A stretch of DNA of 64,000 bases from JBBQER01 sp052148155 (lineage in GTDB: Bacteria; Actinomycetota; Acidimicrobiia; IMCC26256; PALSA-610): the NCBI GenBank assembly GCA_052148155.1, contig JBKQIY010000251.1:1-64000 (forward strand), read 5' to 3'. Positions 18,328-28,202 of the stretch are shown one piece after another. The notes under the pieces are model-generated. The model was not told where the DNA came from. It saw only the letters and a program-made list of their open reading frames with translations, and searched no databases. Every line of letters starts with the position of its first letter. Position 1 is the stretch's first letter. A program made the position numbers and the translations under genes.

Positions 18328-18603
18328 TCAGCCCAGTCCCAGCTCGGTGCCCGACGCGCCCACTTCGGTGTTCGGGGCTCGGGGCGGGACCGGATCGAAC
18401 CCGAATCCGCTGAGCGGGTGGCAGCGGGCCAGCCGACGTCCGGTCAACCAGGTCCCTCGGGCCGCGCCGTGCTCCTCAAGTGCTTCGCGGGCGTATTCGG
18501 AGCACGTGGGGATGTACCGGCACGGTGACGGACGGCGGGCCGTCAACCGCTGGTAGAGGTTTATAGTTCGGAGCAATCCGCGCGCGGGGAGTGAACGGTT
18601 CAC
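18328..18603 (-). CDS. yidD: Membrane protein insertion efficiency factor YidD
   Basis: A 91-residue YidD protein. [19 protein letters not shown] and [14 protein letters not shown] are the family's two conserved blocks. It aids YidC-dependent insertion at the membrane. The GTG at 18603 overlaps the rnpA stop as GTGA, and its stop is one base from the yidC ATG, so rnpA, yidD and yidC are tightly coupled. Confidence 0.95.
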   Translation of the reverse strand: MNRSLPARGLLRTINLYQRLTARRPSPCRYIPTCSEYAREALEEHGAARGTWLTGRRLARCHPLSGFGFDPVPPRAPNTEVGASGTELGLG

Positions 18604-19070
18604 GCGACCTCCTCACCGAGCGCGCGGAGCGCGTCGTGGAGCGAGGCGGACAGTTCAGCGTACGTGCTGGCTGCCGCCGCGCTGGCTGCGCTCACCAGAT
18701 AGGCGCGACCCGGTACGAGCGTGTCGGCGTGGACACGGGTAGCGGCCCGCAGGCGGCGACGGACACGGTTGCGCACGACCGCGCTCCCCACCCTGCGCCC
18801 GACCGCGTACGCGACGCGAGGCGGCTCTGAGCATGGCCCGACGACCGCGCAGGTGACCATCACGGCCCCTCGACGGCGACGCCGGCCCTGCGCGAGCGCG
18901 CGAAAGGTTGATCGCTCACGAATCGGCCAAATCAGGCCGACAGGCGCGATCGGCCCTTGGATCGACGGCGACGCAGCACTCCGCGTCCTGCCTTCGTCCG
19001 CATGCGCAAGCGGAAGCCGTGCTTCTTGCTTCGCTTGCGATTGTTCGGTTGAAATGTCCTCTTCACGCAT
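18600..19070 (-). CDS. rnpA: RNase P protein component with N-terminal extension overlapping rpmH
   Basis: The C-terminal ~110 residues are a normal Rnp[21 protein letters not shown] holds the RNR helix that binds RNase P RNA. No ATG, GTG or TTG occurs in frame just before this core. The only canonical start upstream of a complete core is ATG 19070, giving 156 residues, about 40 longer than usual. The extension is read through the whole of rpmH in another frame. The rnpA ATG and rpmH GTG are 4 nt apart and share one GAGGAGG site. This mirrors the arrangement described for Thermus rnpA/rpmH. A non-canonical start (ATT or CTG near 18930) is the alternative. Confidence 0.8.
   Translation of the reverse strand: MREEDISTEQSQAKQEARLPLAHADEGRTRSAASPSIQGPIAPVGLIWPIRERSTFRALAQGRRRRRGAVMVTCAVVGPCSEPPRVAYAVGRRVGSAVVRNRVRRRLRAATRVHADTLVPGRAYLVSAASAAAASTYAELSASLHDALRALGEEVA
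18932..19066 (-). CDS. rpmH: Large ribosomal subunit protein bL34
   Basis: A 44-residue gene. It begins with GTG at 19066 and translates [20 protein letters not shown] at the N-terminus, ending GRSRLSA before TGA at 18934-18932. The composition and sequence are those of bL34. A GAGGAGG site at 19073-19079 lies six bases upstream. The gene lies completely within the extended rnpA frame on the same strand and heads the rpmH-rnpA-yidD-yidC-jag-rsmG unit, divergent from dnaA. Confidence 0.95.
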   Translation of the reverse strand: MKRTFQPNNRKRSKKHGFRLRMRTKAGRGVLRRRRSKGRSRLSA

Positions 19071-19079
19071 GGCCTCCTC

Positions 19080-19437
19080 AGACGCCCGAGCCACAACCGG
19101 ATGAGGCTCCTGGGGCGCGGCGCGCCACCGCCACCCTGAATTCAGCAATGTCACTACGACATACTGGCGCGACGGGCGCAGGTACGGCGCGCGAACAACG
19201 TCAAAGTGTACGGCGCAGCGCCTCGGATCGACAATCCAAGCCCCGCGGCCCGCACGCAAGGTCGCTTGTCGCGTTCTCCACAGCGCTGATATGGTCCGCG
19301 ACCCCGGTGCCCGGGATCGGACACTTGGCACTTCCCCGCAAGTCGACCCGACGGATCGCGGTCGAGACGAACGCCCTGGCTGGTGCTTTCTGCACACCTG
19401 TGGACACGCTTGTGGACAACCTTGGGGAGCCGCCACC
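19080..19437. promoter_or_regulatory. Divergent rpmH/dnaA intergenic control region with DnaA boxes
   Basis: This 358-base region separates rpmH (leftward) from dnaA (rightward). DnaA-box-like sequences are TGTGGACAA at 19411-19419 (the complement, TTGTCCACA, is the typical actinobacterial box), TGTGGACAC at 19399-19407, and a weaker TTCTCCACA at 19274-19282. The two strong boxes lie just before the dnaA start, so autoregulation by DnaA is likely. Clear -35/-10 pairs could not be assigned. Confidence 0.65.
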
Positions 19438-20844
19438 GTGGGGACACCTGCCGCCGATGACCTGTGGGCAAAGGTGGCTGCCGCGGTCCGCGCCCAACTC
19501 TCGGAAGCGACGTGGAACACCTGGTTCCAGGGCGTCCACGCGCTCGAGCTGAGCGAAGACACACTGATCCTGGGTGTCCCCAGCTCGGTCACGATCGAAC
19601 GGCTCCGCACCAGCTATCACGGGCTGCTGAGCGACGCCGCGCAGGCCCTGACCGGGGTCCCCCTCGACGTGACCCTGTTGGTGGACACCACACCCCGCCA
19701 CGAGGAGTTCGTCACCCTCGATCAGCTGACCCCTCCAGCCGCGGTGCTGGTTGCGGCCGAGGAAACCCGACGGGTCGACGAGTCCCATACCGGCACCGCG
19801 TGGCTCACCACGTCGCTCAATCCTCGCTACACCTTCGATCAGTTCGTGATCGGCGCGTCGAACCGGTTCGCGCACGCGGCCGCGATGTCGGTGGCGGAAA
19901 GCCCGGCACGGTCGTACAACCCGCTGTTCATCTACGGACCGGCCGGCCTCGGCAAAACCCACCTGCTCCACGCGATCGGCCATCACGTCCGCGAACTGTT
20001 CTCAAGCAAACGGGTTCGCTACGTCTCAACCGAGACGATGATGAACGAGTTCGTCGACGCGATGCGCTCGAAACACATGCCGGGCTTCAAACGTCGCTAC
20101 CGAGAGGTCGACGTGCTCCTCGTCGACGACATCCAGTTCCTCGAACGGACCGAGCAACTCCAAGAGGAATTTTTCTACACGTTCAACGATTTGCACGGGC
20201 GCGGAAGTCAGATCGTGATCTCTTCCGACCGTCCCCCCAAGTCGATCGCCACCATCGAGGACCGGCTCCGGAGCCGTTTCGAGTGGGGGCTCATCACCGA
20301 CATCCAGCCACCCGAGTTCGAAACCCGTCTCGCCATCCTCCAAAAGAAAGCCGAATCCGAGCACCTCGATGGCATTCCCGACCCGGTGTTGGGGTTCATT
20401 GCCGAAAACGTCGTCGACAACGTCCGAGAGCTCGAAGGCTCACTGATTCGTGTTGCGGCATACTCCAGCCTGCATCGGATCCCCCTGACCGAGGACGTGG
20501 CCCGGGAGGTGCTCTCCGATCTGCTCCCCGCCTCACGGCCCCGGGTGATCACCCCGCAGGTCATCCTCGAAGAAACCGCCAAGATGTTCGGTTTCACGAA
20601 CGACGAGTTGTGCGGCAAGAGCCGACGCCGCCCGCTGGTCACCGCCCGCCAGATCGGCATGTACGTGTTCCGAGAGCTCACCGATTACAGCTATCCGAAG
20701 ATCGCCGAGGAGTTCGGAGGGCGTGACCACACGACGGTGATGCACGCCTGCGAGAAGATCCGCGCTCAGATGGCCGAGCGCCGGGTGGTGTTCGAACAGG
20801 TAAACGACCTGATCAACCGCATCAAACACGGTGCCAGTGGATAA
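19438..20844 (+). CDS. dnaA: Chromosomal replication initiator DnaA
   Basis: A 468-residue AAA+ initiator. Domain I begins [20 protein letters not shown]. The AAA+ domain has Walker [16 protein letters not shown] and Walker [16 protein letters not shown]. The C-terminal DNA-binding domain has the DnaA signature [14 protein letters not shown]. Domain II is short compared with Streptomyces DnaA. The GTG at 19438 follows a GGGGAG site and starts just before domain I; the frame is open upstream to 19291, but that stretch looks non-coding. DnaA boxes flank the gene on both sides. Confidence 0.97.
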   Translation: MGTPAADDLWAKVAAAVRAQLSEATWNTWFQGVHALELSEDTLILGVPSSVTIERLRTSYHGLLSDAAQALTGVPLDVTLLVDTTPRHEEFVTLDQLTPPAAVLVAAEETRRVDESHTGTAWLTTSLNPRYTFDQFVIGASNRFAHAAAMSVAESPARSYNPLFIYGPAGLGKTHLLHAIGHHVRELFSSKRVRYVSTETMMNEFVDAMRSKHMPGFKRRYREVDVLLVDDIQFLERTEQLQEEFFYTFNDLHGRGSQIVISSDRPPKSIATIEDRLRSRFEWGLITDIQPPEFETRLAILQKKAESEHLDGIPDPVLGFIAENVVDNVRELEGSLIRVAAYSSLHRIPLTEDVAREVLSDLLPASRPRVITPQVILEETAKMFGFTNDELCGKSRRRPLVTARQIGMYVFRELTDYSYPKIAEEFGGRDHTTVMHACEKIRAQMAERRVVFEQVNDLINRIKHGASG

Positions 20845-21060
20845 TGCTGTGGATGGTTGGGGATAGCGCATCACAACTTCGGGACAACCGCGGTCAGCGG
20901 GAAGCCCGCCGCCGGCGCCCTGTGGATTCTGTGGATAGACCAGTGAGGATGAAAACCCCCGATGAGCGGCACGAACACCATGTCATCCACAATCCACAGG
21001 CTCTACTACTACGACAACCGAGAATTCCAGTTTCTGTGAGAACAGCATCAGCAACGCTTT
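20836..21060. other. oriC: Probable oriC (dnaA-dnaN intergenic region)
   Basis: The dnaA-dnaN gap contains a cluster of DnaA-box-like 9-mers in both orientations: AGTGGATAA at 20836-20844 (overlapping the dnaA stop), TGTGGATGG at 20848-20856, TGTGGATTC at 20921-20929, TGTGGATAG at 20930-20938, TCATCCACA at 20983-20991 and CAATCCACA at 20990-20998. The last two pairs touch or overlap. A modestly AT-richer stretch at about 21000-21060 could be the unwinding region. Location between dnaA and dnaN is the standard actinobacterial origin. Confidence 0.8.
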
Positions 21061-21073
21061 TGAGGAGGCCGAG

Positions 21074-22168
21074 GTGAAGTTCCGCTGCGAGCGCGACACG
21101 CTCGCCGACGCGGTCGCGACCGCGCAGCGCACTGTCGCAAGCCGAACCGGCGCGTTGCCGGTGTTGCAGGATCTCCGCATTACGGCGTCGGGCGACGGAC
21201 TCGAGCTGGTCGGCTCCGACTTGGAGATCACGAATCGGGTGCAAGTCCCCGCCGACGTCGAAGAGACTGGCGTCGCGGTCGTACCGAAGCTGCTGGGCGA
21301 CATCGTCCGCAAGCTCGAGCCCGGCCCGGTCACCGTCACCGTCACCGGCGACGAGGCCGTCGTCGCGGCCGGTCGGTTCTCGACCTCGTTGCGTTTGAAG
21401 CCGGCCGAGGACTACCCGCGTTTGGCGTCGAACGACGGTCAGGGAGTCCGGGTCGACGCATCGGCGTTCGCGTTGGCGCTCCGCCAAGTGGTCCGTGCCG
21501 CATCAAAAGATGATCTTCGGCCGATCCTCACCGGTGTGTTGCTCACCACGCATGCGGGCGGGTTGCGGTTGGTTGCCACTGACTCATACCGGCTCGCGGT
21601 GCGCGACCTCAAAGGTGTGAGCATGTTGGCCGAAGGTCAACGCGTGCTCGTCGCGGCCAAGGGACTTGCCGAAGTGCAGCGATTAGCAGGCGACGGCGAG
21701 ATCGAAGTTGTCCTGCGTGAACGCGACGTCGTGTTCCGGACGTCGCGCGCCGAGGTGACAGCCCGCTTGATCGAGGGTGACTTCCCCAACTACGAACAGC
21801 TCATTCCGAGCGGTTATCCGAACCGACTCATCGTGAATCGCGTGTCGTTGATCGAAGCGCTCGACCGTGTGCAGATCGTCGGCCAGAACCGCGACAACGC
21901 CGCGGTTCGGCTCAGCATGGGCGAGAGCGGTCTCGAACTCGCGATGTCGGCACAAGACGTCGGCAACGCGCAGGAGTCGGTCGACGCGAAGTTCGAAGGA
22001 ACGGAACTGACCGTCGCGTTCAACCCGACGTTCTTGCACGACGGCATCGACGCGGTTGACACCGAAGAAGTGATCCTCGAGACAGTTGATCCGTTGAAAC
22101 CGGCGACACTCCACGCGGCTGACAACGGCACCTTCTTGTACTTGTTGATGCCTGTGCGCACCTCCTAG
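21074..22168 (+). CDS. dnaN: DNA polymerase III sliding clamp (beta subunit)
   Basis: A 364-residue beta clamp, within normal family length, with three similar domains. The start MKFRCERDTLADAVATAQRT and the C-terminal TLHAADNGTFLYLLMPVRTS are typical; the latter forms part of the hydrophobic cleft that binds polymerase and other partners. The GTG at 21074 has a GAGGAGG site five bases upstream. It lies directly after the probable origin and before recF. Confidence 0.96.
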   Translation: MKFRCERDTLADAVATAQRTVASRTGALPVLQDLRITASGDGLELVGSDLEITNRVQVPADVEETGVAVVPKLLGDIVRKLEPGPVTVTVTGDEAVVAAGRFSTSLRLKPAEDYPRLASNDGQGVRVDASAFALALRQVVRAASKDDLRPILTGVLLTTHAGGLRLVATDSYRLAVRDLKGVSMLAEGQRVLVAAKGLAEVQRLAGDGEIEVVLRERDVVFRTSRAEVTARLIEGDFPNYEQLIPSGYPNRLIVNRVSLIEALDRVQIVGQNRDNAAVRLSMGESGLELAMSAQDVGNAQESVDAKFEGTELTVAFNPTFLHDGIDAVDTEEVILETVDPLKPATLHAADNGTFLYLLMPVRTS

Positions 22169-22185
22169 CCCCGCATCTCCTCGCG

Positions 22186-23331
22186 ATGCTCACCGAGTCC
22201 ACAACTCGTTCAATCACGCGGGTTGGTCACCTGTGGCTCGACGACTTTCGTTGTCTGCAAGGCGTCGACCTCGATTTGGATCCCGGACTCACCGTGATCT
22301 TTGGCGCGAACGGCCAAGGGAAGACGAGCATGCTCGAAGCGATCGCATGGATCGCACGTGCACAGTCGTTTCGTGGAGTCAACGACGCGCCGCTGGTTCG
22401 CCGGGGATGTGACCACGCGATTCTGCGCGCCGAGATCATGAACGACGATCGGCTTCAGCTCTTCGAGGCGGAGCTGCACGCAGCCGGACGAAATCGGGTC
22501 CTGTGCAACAAGCGATCCGTGACGCGGTCGCGAGACCTTCACGGATTGCTGAGAATCGCGGTGTTCGCGCCCGACGACCTCGAGTTGGTCAAAGGCGGTC
22601 CTGGCACACGTCGCGTGTATCTCGATGAGCTCCTCGGGATGCTCGCAGTTCGATATGAGGCCGCACGCAGCGACTTCGAGCGGGTCTTGAAACAACGCAA
22701 CGCATTGTTGCGCAGAGGCGTACGCGACCAGTCTGCGGTCGCGACGCTCGACGTGCTCGACGAGCAACTGGTGATCGCCGCGGCCGAGCTGGTGCGAGGC
22801 CGCTTGCAGCTCGTCGATCGACTCGGTCCCGCGGTCAACGCGGCGTATGCGGCACTCGCCGAAGACGGACGACCGGTAGCTGAGACCTATGAAGCGCAGT
22901 GGGCGCCGGAACCGCTCGGGCTCGCCGATGCCGCCGAGATCGACGAGCTGTTGCGTGCGGCCCTCGGCCAGCACCGCCGGGCCGAGATCGAGCGCGGCGT
23001 CACGCTGGTCGGCCCGCACCGCGACGACTGGAAGTTGACGATCGAAGGTCTCGACGCACGTACCCAGGCGTCCCAGGGCGAGCAGCGAAGCCTGGCGCTC
23101 GCCTTGCGGCTGGCCGGACGAGGAGTGGTCGAGGACCTGACCGGCACACCGCCGGTGTTGCTGCTCGACGACGTGTTCAGCGAACTCGACGGCCGTCGCT
23201 CCAGTGCACTCATTCGCAATCTGCCGACAGGTCAGACGCTGCTCACGACCGCGGGGACGATCCCCGCCGACGTGAAAGCCGATCAGGTGCTGCGGATCAA
23301 TGCCGGTCGTGTCGAACCGGCCGGTCAGTGA
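22186..23331 (+). CDS. recF: DNA replication and repair protein RecF
   Basis: A 381-residue SMC-like ATPase. Walker A is FGANGQGKTSMLEAIAW, the ABC-type signature SQGEQRSLALALRLAGRG lies near the C-terminus, and Walker B is PPVLLLDDVFSELDGRR. RecF helps load RecA at single-strand gaps. The start is ATG at 22186, 17 bases after dnaN. The stop overlaps the GTG of the next gene (GTGA, 23328-23331), so the two are translationally coupled. Confidence 0.95.
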   Translation: MLTESTTRSITRVGHLWLDDFRCLQGVDLDLDPGLTVIFGANGQGKTSMLEAIAWIARAQSFRGVNDAPLVRRGCDHAILRAEIMNDDRLQLFEAELHAAGRNRVLCNKRSVTRSRDLHGLLRIAVFAPDDLELVKGGPGTRRVYLDELLGMLAVRYEAARSDFERVLKQRNALLRRGVRDQSAVATLDVLDEQLVIAAAELVRGRLQLVDRLGPAVNAAYAALAEDGRPVAETYEAQWAPEPLGLADAAEIDELLRAALGQHRRAEIERGVTLVGPHRDDWKLTIEGLDARTQASQGEQRSLALALRLAGRGVVEDLTGTPPVLLLDDVFSELDGRRSSALIRNLPTGQTLLTTAGTIPADVKADQVLRINAGRVEPAGQ

Positions 23332-23654
23332 GAAGACCGGCACATCCGGACGAGCCGGTGCAGTTGCGTGACGCCGTCGCCGAAGTCGGTCGTGAGCTTG
23401 GAATGCCGACCCCCGACCACCTTGACATCCTCACGGCTGCGTGGCCGACGATCGTCGGAGCGTTGCTCGCGCCGCACACGTCGGTGCGTTCGGTGCGCGA
23501 CGGTGTGTGCACCGTGGAGGTGGACGGCTCGGGTTGGGCGACCCAACTGCGCTACGCCGAGCATCAGCTCGTCGAGCGGTTCGAGGAGTGCTGCGGACCG
23601 GGCGTCGTGACCTCGATTCGTACCGTCGTGCGAGGGGGCGGAATCGGGTCGTGA
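23328..23654 (+). CDS. dciA: DciA-like DUF721 protein (putative replicative helicase loader)
   Basis: A 108-residue protein with a DUF721 core: LGMPTPDHLDILTAAWPTIV, then HTSVRSVRDGVCTVEVDGSG and WATQLRYAEHQLVERFEECC. DUF721 proteins of the DciA group load the replicative helicase in bacteria that lack DnaC. Location between recF and gyrB is the same as mycobacterial Rv0004. The GTG start at 23328 overlaps the recF stop. The family assignment is strong; the loading role is inferred from studied homologues. Confidence 0.85.
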   Translation: MRRPAHPDEPVQLRDAVAEVGRELGMPTPDHLDILTAAWPTIVGALLAPHTSVRSVRDGVCTVEVDGSGWATQLRYAEHQLVERFEECCGPGVVTSIRTVVRGGGIGS

Positions 23655-23805
23655 ACCGTCCCGAGACGGCAGGCGACAAGCCCCAGTTCTGGTACACTGT
23701 GCAGACCGAAGGCACCCCCTCTCACCAGGCCTTTCGCGTGCCGGAACGGGGTGTTGCCGCACGCAGACAACGGCTCGCCTCCGAGCCGACCGAAGGAGTG
23801 GACGC

Positions 23806-25710
23806 GTGGCGTACGCGGCCAAGGACATCTCCATTCTCAAGGGTCTTCAACCGGTCCGAGAGCGGCCCGGCATGTACATCGGTTCGACCGGTCCGTCAGG
23901 CCTGCATCACCTGGTCTACGAGGTGGTCGACAACGCGGTCGACGAGGCCCTAGCCGGCTACGCGACGACGATCGACATCACCCTCATGGCCGACGGTGGT
24001 TGTCGAGTCATCGACGACGGTCGCGGGATCCCGGTCGATCCCCATCCCGAATATCCGGACAAGTCAGCTGCCGAAATTGTCCTCACGATGTTGCACGCGG
24101 GCGGGAAGTTCGGCGGCGAGGGCTACAAGATTTCGGGCGGCCTGCACGGCGTAGGCGTCTCGGTCGTGAACGCGCTCTCCCGCCGGCTGGAACTGGACAT
24201 CCAACGCGACGGCGGCCGGTTCGTGCAGACCTTCGTCGATGGCGGCGAACCGACCGGTCCGCTCGAGCGGATCGGCGACTCCGACGGTCACGGCACGAGC
24301 GTCACCTTTTGGCCCGACGGCACGATCATGGAAGAGCTCGAGTTCCGGGCCCAGACGTTGCTCGAGCGCTTGCGCGAGATGGCGTTTCTCAACAAGGGCC
24401 TCGAGATCACCTTCCGCGACGAGCGCGTCGACCCGACGTTCGAGCAGGTCTTCAAATATGAAGGCGGCATCGTCGACTTCGTGACCTACCTCAACGCGTC
24501 GAAAGAACCGCTGTTTGCTCGTGTCATCGACATCTGCGACACGTACGAGAGCGGCGAAGTCGATATCGCGCTGCAGTGGAACACCGGCTTTTACGAAGGA
24601 CTCCACTCGTTCGCGAACAACATCGCGACCACAGAAGGCGGCATGCACGAAGAGGGCTTCAAGAAGTCTCTCACGAACGTCGTCAACCGCTACGCGCGCA
24701 ACAAAGGGCACCTCAAAGAAAAGGACGAGAACCTGCTCGGCGAAGACATCCGCGAGGGCCTCACCGCGATCGTCTCCGTGAAGTTGCGCAACCCGCAGTT
24801 CGAGGGACAGACGAAAACCAAGCTTGGGAACACGGAAATCCGTTCGTTCGTCGAGCGCGCGACGAACGAGAAGCTCGCGGAATGGCTCGAAGAGCACCCG
24901 AACGAAGGCAAAGCCATCGTCACGAAGTCCACCCAGGCTGCGCACGCCCGAATGGCAGCTCGTCAGGCCCGTGACCTCACCCGACGTAAGTCGCTGCTCG
25001 AGTCCGCGTTGATGCCGGGCAAGCTGGCCGACTGCTCGACGCGCAATGCCGAGGAGGCCGAACTGTTCATTGTCGAGGGCGACAGTGCCGGCGGCAGCGC
25101 CAAGAAAGCTCGGAACCCTGCGTTTCAGGCGATTCTGCCGATCCGGGGCAAAATTTTGAACGTCGAACGTTCCCGGATCGACAAGATGCTCCGCAACGAG
25201 GAGATCCAGGCGCTGATCTCGGCTTCAGGGACGGGTATCAGCGACGAGTTCGACATCTCGAAACTCCGGTACCACAAGATCATCCTGATGAGCGACGCCG
25301 ACGTCGACGGCTCTCACATTCGCACGCTGCTCCTCACCTTCTTCTACCGTCAGCTTCCCGAGATCGTGCGCGGGGGTTTCGTCTACATCGCGCAGCCGCC
25401 TCTGTACGGCGCGAAGCTCGGGAAGGACGATCGCGCCTACTTGAAGGACGAGGCCGCACTTGCCGTGTTCGAAGCGGAGCACGAGGGTCGCAAGATCGAG
25501 GTCAGTCGTTTCAAGGGTCTCGGCGAGATGGATTGGCAAGAGCTCGGTGAGACCACCATGGCCCCGGCCACGCGCACACTGTTGCGGGTGTCGGTAGAAG
25601 ATGCCGCAACCGCCGACGGGATCTTCTCCACGTTGATGGGCGACGACGTCGACGCCCGTCGCGGCTTCATCCAGGCGAACGCCAAAGACGTGCGTTTCCT
25701 CGACATCTGA
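23806..25710 (+). CDS. gyrB: DNA gyrase subunit B
   Basis: A 634-residue type IIA topoisomerase ATPase subunit. The GHKL fold is shown by YEVVDNAVDEALAGY, VIDDGRGIPVD and SGGLHGVGVSVVNAL. The Toprim motifs are FIVEGDSAGGSA and LMSDADVDGSHIRTLLLTFF. The GTG at 23806 is preceded by GAAGGAG at 23792-23798. The 150-base space after dciA probably holds its promoter; a TACACT at 23693-23698 is a possible -10. It is followed by gyrA after 21 bases. Confidence 0.97.
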   Translation: MAYAAKDISILKGLQPVRERPGMYIGSTGPSGLHHLVYEVVDNAVDEALAGYATTIDITLMADGGCRVIDDGRGIPVDPHPEYPDKSAAEIVLTMLHAGGKFGGEGYKISGGLHGVGVSVVNALSRRLELDIQRDGGRFVQTFVDGGEPTGPLERIGDSDGHGTSVTFWPDGTIMEELEFRAQTLLERLREMAFLNKGLEITFRDERVDPTFEQVFKYEGGIVDFVTYLNASKEPLFARVIDICDTYESGEVDIALQWNTGFYEGLHSFANNIATTEGGMHEEGFKKSLTNVVNRYARNKGHLKEKDENLLGEDIREGLTAIVSVKLRNPQFEGQTKTKLGNTEIRSFVERATNEKLAEWLEEHPNEGKAIVTKSTQAAHARMAARQARDLTRRKSLLESALMPGKLADCSTRNAEEAELFIVEGDSAGGSAKKARNPAFQAILPIRGKILNVERSRIDKMLRNEEIQALISASGTGISDEFDISKLRYHKIILMSDADVDGSHIRTLLLTFFYRQLPEIVRGGFVYIAQPPLYGAKLGKDDRAYLKDEAALAVFEAEHEGRKIEVSRFKGLGEMDWQELGETTMAPATRTLLRVSVEDAATADGIFSTLMGDDVDARRGFIQANAKDVRFLDI

Positions 25711-25731
25711 CACGCACCAAGACGGAGCACG

Positions 25732-28200
25732 ATGCCTGACGAACCACAAACGCTGGGCGGCGTTGAACCCATCGAGATCCAAGAGGAGATGGAACGCTCC
25801 TTTTTGGACTATGCGATGTCGGTCATCACGGCCCGGGCCCTGCCGGACGCGCGCGATGGCCTGAAGCCGGTGCAACGGCGCATTTTGTACGGCATGTACG
25901 CCGAGGGGATGCGACCCGACCGGCCCCATCGCAAATGCGCGAACGCGGTCGGCGAAGTGATGGGCAAATACCACCCGCACGGCGATCAGTCCATCTACGA
26001 CGCGTTGGCCCGGATGGCCCAAGACTTCTCGCTGCGCTATCCACTGATCGATGGCCACGGGAACTTCGGATCCCCCAACGACCGGCCCGCCGCGGCGCGC
26101 TATACCGAGGCCAGATTGTCGGCACTGGCGATGGAGCTGCTGGGCGAGATCGACGAAGACACCGTCGACTTCGGTGAAACCTACGACGGTCGCAACCGTG
26201 AACCGCTCGTCGTTCCCGCCCGCTTCCCCAACCTGTTGGTCAACGGTGGCGGCGGCATCGCGGTGGGTATGGCGACGAACATCCCGCCCCACAATCTGGC
26301 CGAGGTCATCGACGCAACACTGCACCTGATCGACCATCCTGAGGCAACCGTCGAAGACCTGATGCGTATTGTCACCGGTCCCGATTTCCCGACCGGCGCG
26401 ATGATTCTCGGTCGGGCCGGTATCGCCGAGTGCTATCGCAGCGGCCGCGGATCAATTCGTATGCGTGCGACCGCCGAGATCGAAGAGGACCGCAGCGGCG
26501 GCCAACGGATTCTCGTGTCGCAGCTGCCGTTCCAAACGTCGGTGGAAGCGATCGGCGCCAAGATCGGCGATCTCGTCAACGATCGTCGCATCGAAGGCAT
26601 CCGGGCCGTGACCGACCTCTCCGCCGGCGACACGGTCGGGCTCGTCATCGACCTCAAGCGAGACGCGAACGCGCAGGTCGTGCTGAATCAGCTCTACAAG
26701 CACACCCCGATGCAGACGAACTTCGCTGCCAACATCGTCGCGCTCGTCGATGGCGTGCCCCGCTTGCTCAACCTTCGTATGGCACTCGAGGTCTACGTCG
26801 GCCATCAGGTCGAAGTCGTCACCCGTCGCAGCGAGTTCCGGCTCAAAAAAGCTCGGGGCCGCGCCCACATCGTCGAAGGCCTCCTTCGGGCTCTCGACTC
26901 CATCGACGCGGTCATCGCGTTGATCCGTGGTTCCGAATCCGCCGACGCCGCAAAACAGGCGTTCATGGTTGCCCCGTTTGAGTTCAGTGAAGATCAAGCC
27001 CAGCACATCTTGGACATGCAACTCCGCCGACTCGCCGCGTTGGAACGCCAGAAACTCCGTGACGAGTTCGACGAGCTGACCGCCACGATCTCCGACCTTG
27101 AAGCGATCCTCGGTGACGACACGAGGTTGCGCAGCGTCATCAAGGAAGAGCTCACCGCGATCAGGGACAAGTACGGCGACGAACGCCGCACCAACATCAC
27201 GACCGACTTCGGCGACCTTGCCGACCTCGATCTCATCGAAGACGAAGAGCTCGTGGTTGTGCTGTCGCAGAAGGGTTACGTGAAGACCGTCGCGGTAGAC
27301 CAATTCCGTGTGCAGGGCCGCGGGGGGAAAGGCGTTCGCGGCGGCAACCTGCGCGACGAGGATTATGTCGAGCATCTGCTGACGTCGACCGCGCACTCGT
27401 ACCTGTTGTTCTTCTCGAACCGTGGACGCGTCTACCGACTGCGTGCGCATGAGATACCGATGAAAGACAGAACCGCGCGCGGCGTCGCGTTGGTCAACCT
27501 CGTCGCGCTCCAACCCGACGAGCACATCGAAGCTGTGATCGACACACGCACCTACGAAGACGGCGCCTACCTGTTCTTCGCGACGCGCAATGGTGTGGTG
27601 AAAAAGACCCGCATGGCCGAATACGACTCGTCGCTCCGGACGGGCCTCATCGCGATCAACCTCAACGACGACGACGAGCTCGTTCGAGTCATCCAAACCT
27701 CCGGCAACGACGACGTCTTCATGGTTTCGAAGCAAGGCATGACCATCCGCTACTCGGAGGAGGACGTCCGGCCGATGGGGCGGGCGACCGCAGGTGTGCG
27801 GGGCATGAAGCTCAAGAGCGCCGACGATGGGGTGGTGAGCTGTGACGTCGCCCGGGACGAAGGGGTCTTGCTCTTCGTGTCCTCGAGCGGCCACGGCAAG
27901 CGGACCCCGATCGCCTCCTTCAACCGCCAGGGCCGGGGCGGCCAGGGCGTTCGGGGGATGCGGGTCACCGAGGCGAGAGGTGTGGTGGTTTCGGCGTTCA
28001 TCGTGGCTCCCGGCGACGAGATCCTCGTGTTTTCTTCAGCCGGGAACCTGGTCCGGATGGGCGTCGACGAGATTTCGGAGCAGGGACGCGACGCGACGGG
28101 CGTGCGAGTCGCGCGTCTGGCCGAAGGGGATACCGTTGTGGCGGTCGCCCGAGTGCTCGAAGGCGAGCACAGCGAGACTGAGGGTGGTGAGGAGTCCTGA
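25732..28200 (+). CDS. gyrA: DNA gyrase subunit A
   Basis: An 822-residue subunit. The winged-helix domain holds the catalytic tyrosine (Y124) in AARYTEARLSALAMELL. The quinolone-determining segment is HPHGDQSIYDALARMAQDF, with Ser87 at the position linked to resistance; no resistance call is made. The C-terminal beta-pinwheel contains the GyrA box QGRGGKGVRGG, needed for wrapping DNA and negative supercoiling. The acidic tail ends EHSETEGGEES. ATG start at 25732. It forms an operon with gyrB. Confidence 0.97.
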   Translation: MPDEPQTLGGVEPIEIQEEMERSFLDYAMSVITARALPDARDGLKPVQRRILYGMYAEGMRPDRPHRKCANAVGEVMGKYHPHGDQSIYDALARMAQDFSLRYPLIDGHGNFGSPNDRPAAARYTEARLSALAMELLGEIDEDTVDFGETYDGRNREPLVVPARFPNLLVNGGGGIAVGMATNIPPHNLAEVIDATLHLIDHPEATVEDLMRIVTGPDFPTGAMILGRAGIAECYRSGRGSIRMRATAEIEEDRSGGQRILVSQLPFQTSVEAIGAKIGDLVNDRRIEGIRAVTDLSAGDTVGLVIDLKRDANAQVVLNQLYKHTPMQTNFAANIVALVDGVPRLLNLRMALEVYVGHQVEVVTRRSEFRLKKARGRAHIVEGLLRALDSIDAVIALIRGSESADAAKQAFMVAPFEFSEDQAQHILDMQLRRLAALERQKLRDEFDELTATISDLEAILGDDTRLRSVIKEELTAIRDKYGDERRTNITTDFGDLADLDLIEDEELVVVLSQKGYVKTVAVDQFRVQGRGGKGVRGGNLRDEDYVEHLLTSTAHSYLLFFSNRGRVYRLRAHEIPMKDRTARGVALVNLVALQPDEHIEAVIDTRTYEDGAYLFFATRNGVVKKTRMAEYDSSLRTGLIAINLNDDDELVRVIQTSGNDDVFMVSKQGMTIRYSEEDVRPMGRATAGVRGMKLKSADDGVVSCDVARDEGVLLFVSSSGHGKRTPIASFNRQGRGGQGVRGMRVTEARGVVVSAFIVAPGDEILVFSSAGNLVRMGVDEISEQGRDATGVRVARLAEGDTVVAVARVLEGEHSETEGGEES

Positions 28201-28202
28201 GC

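Noticed and set aside
22210..23343. Minus-strand 377-codon frame opposite recF
   Set aside because: Complete antisense shadow of recF, which has all its motifs.
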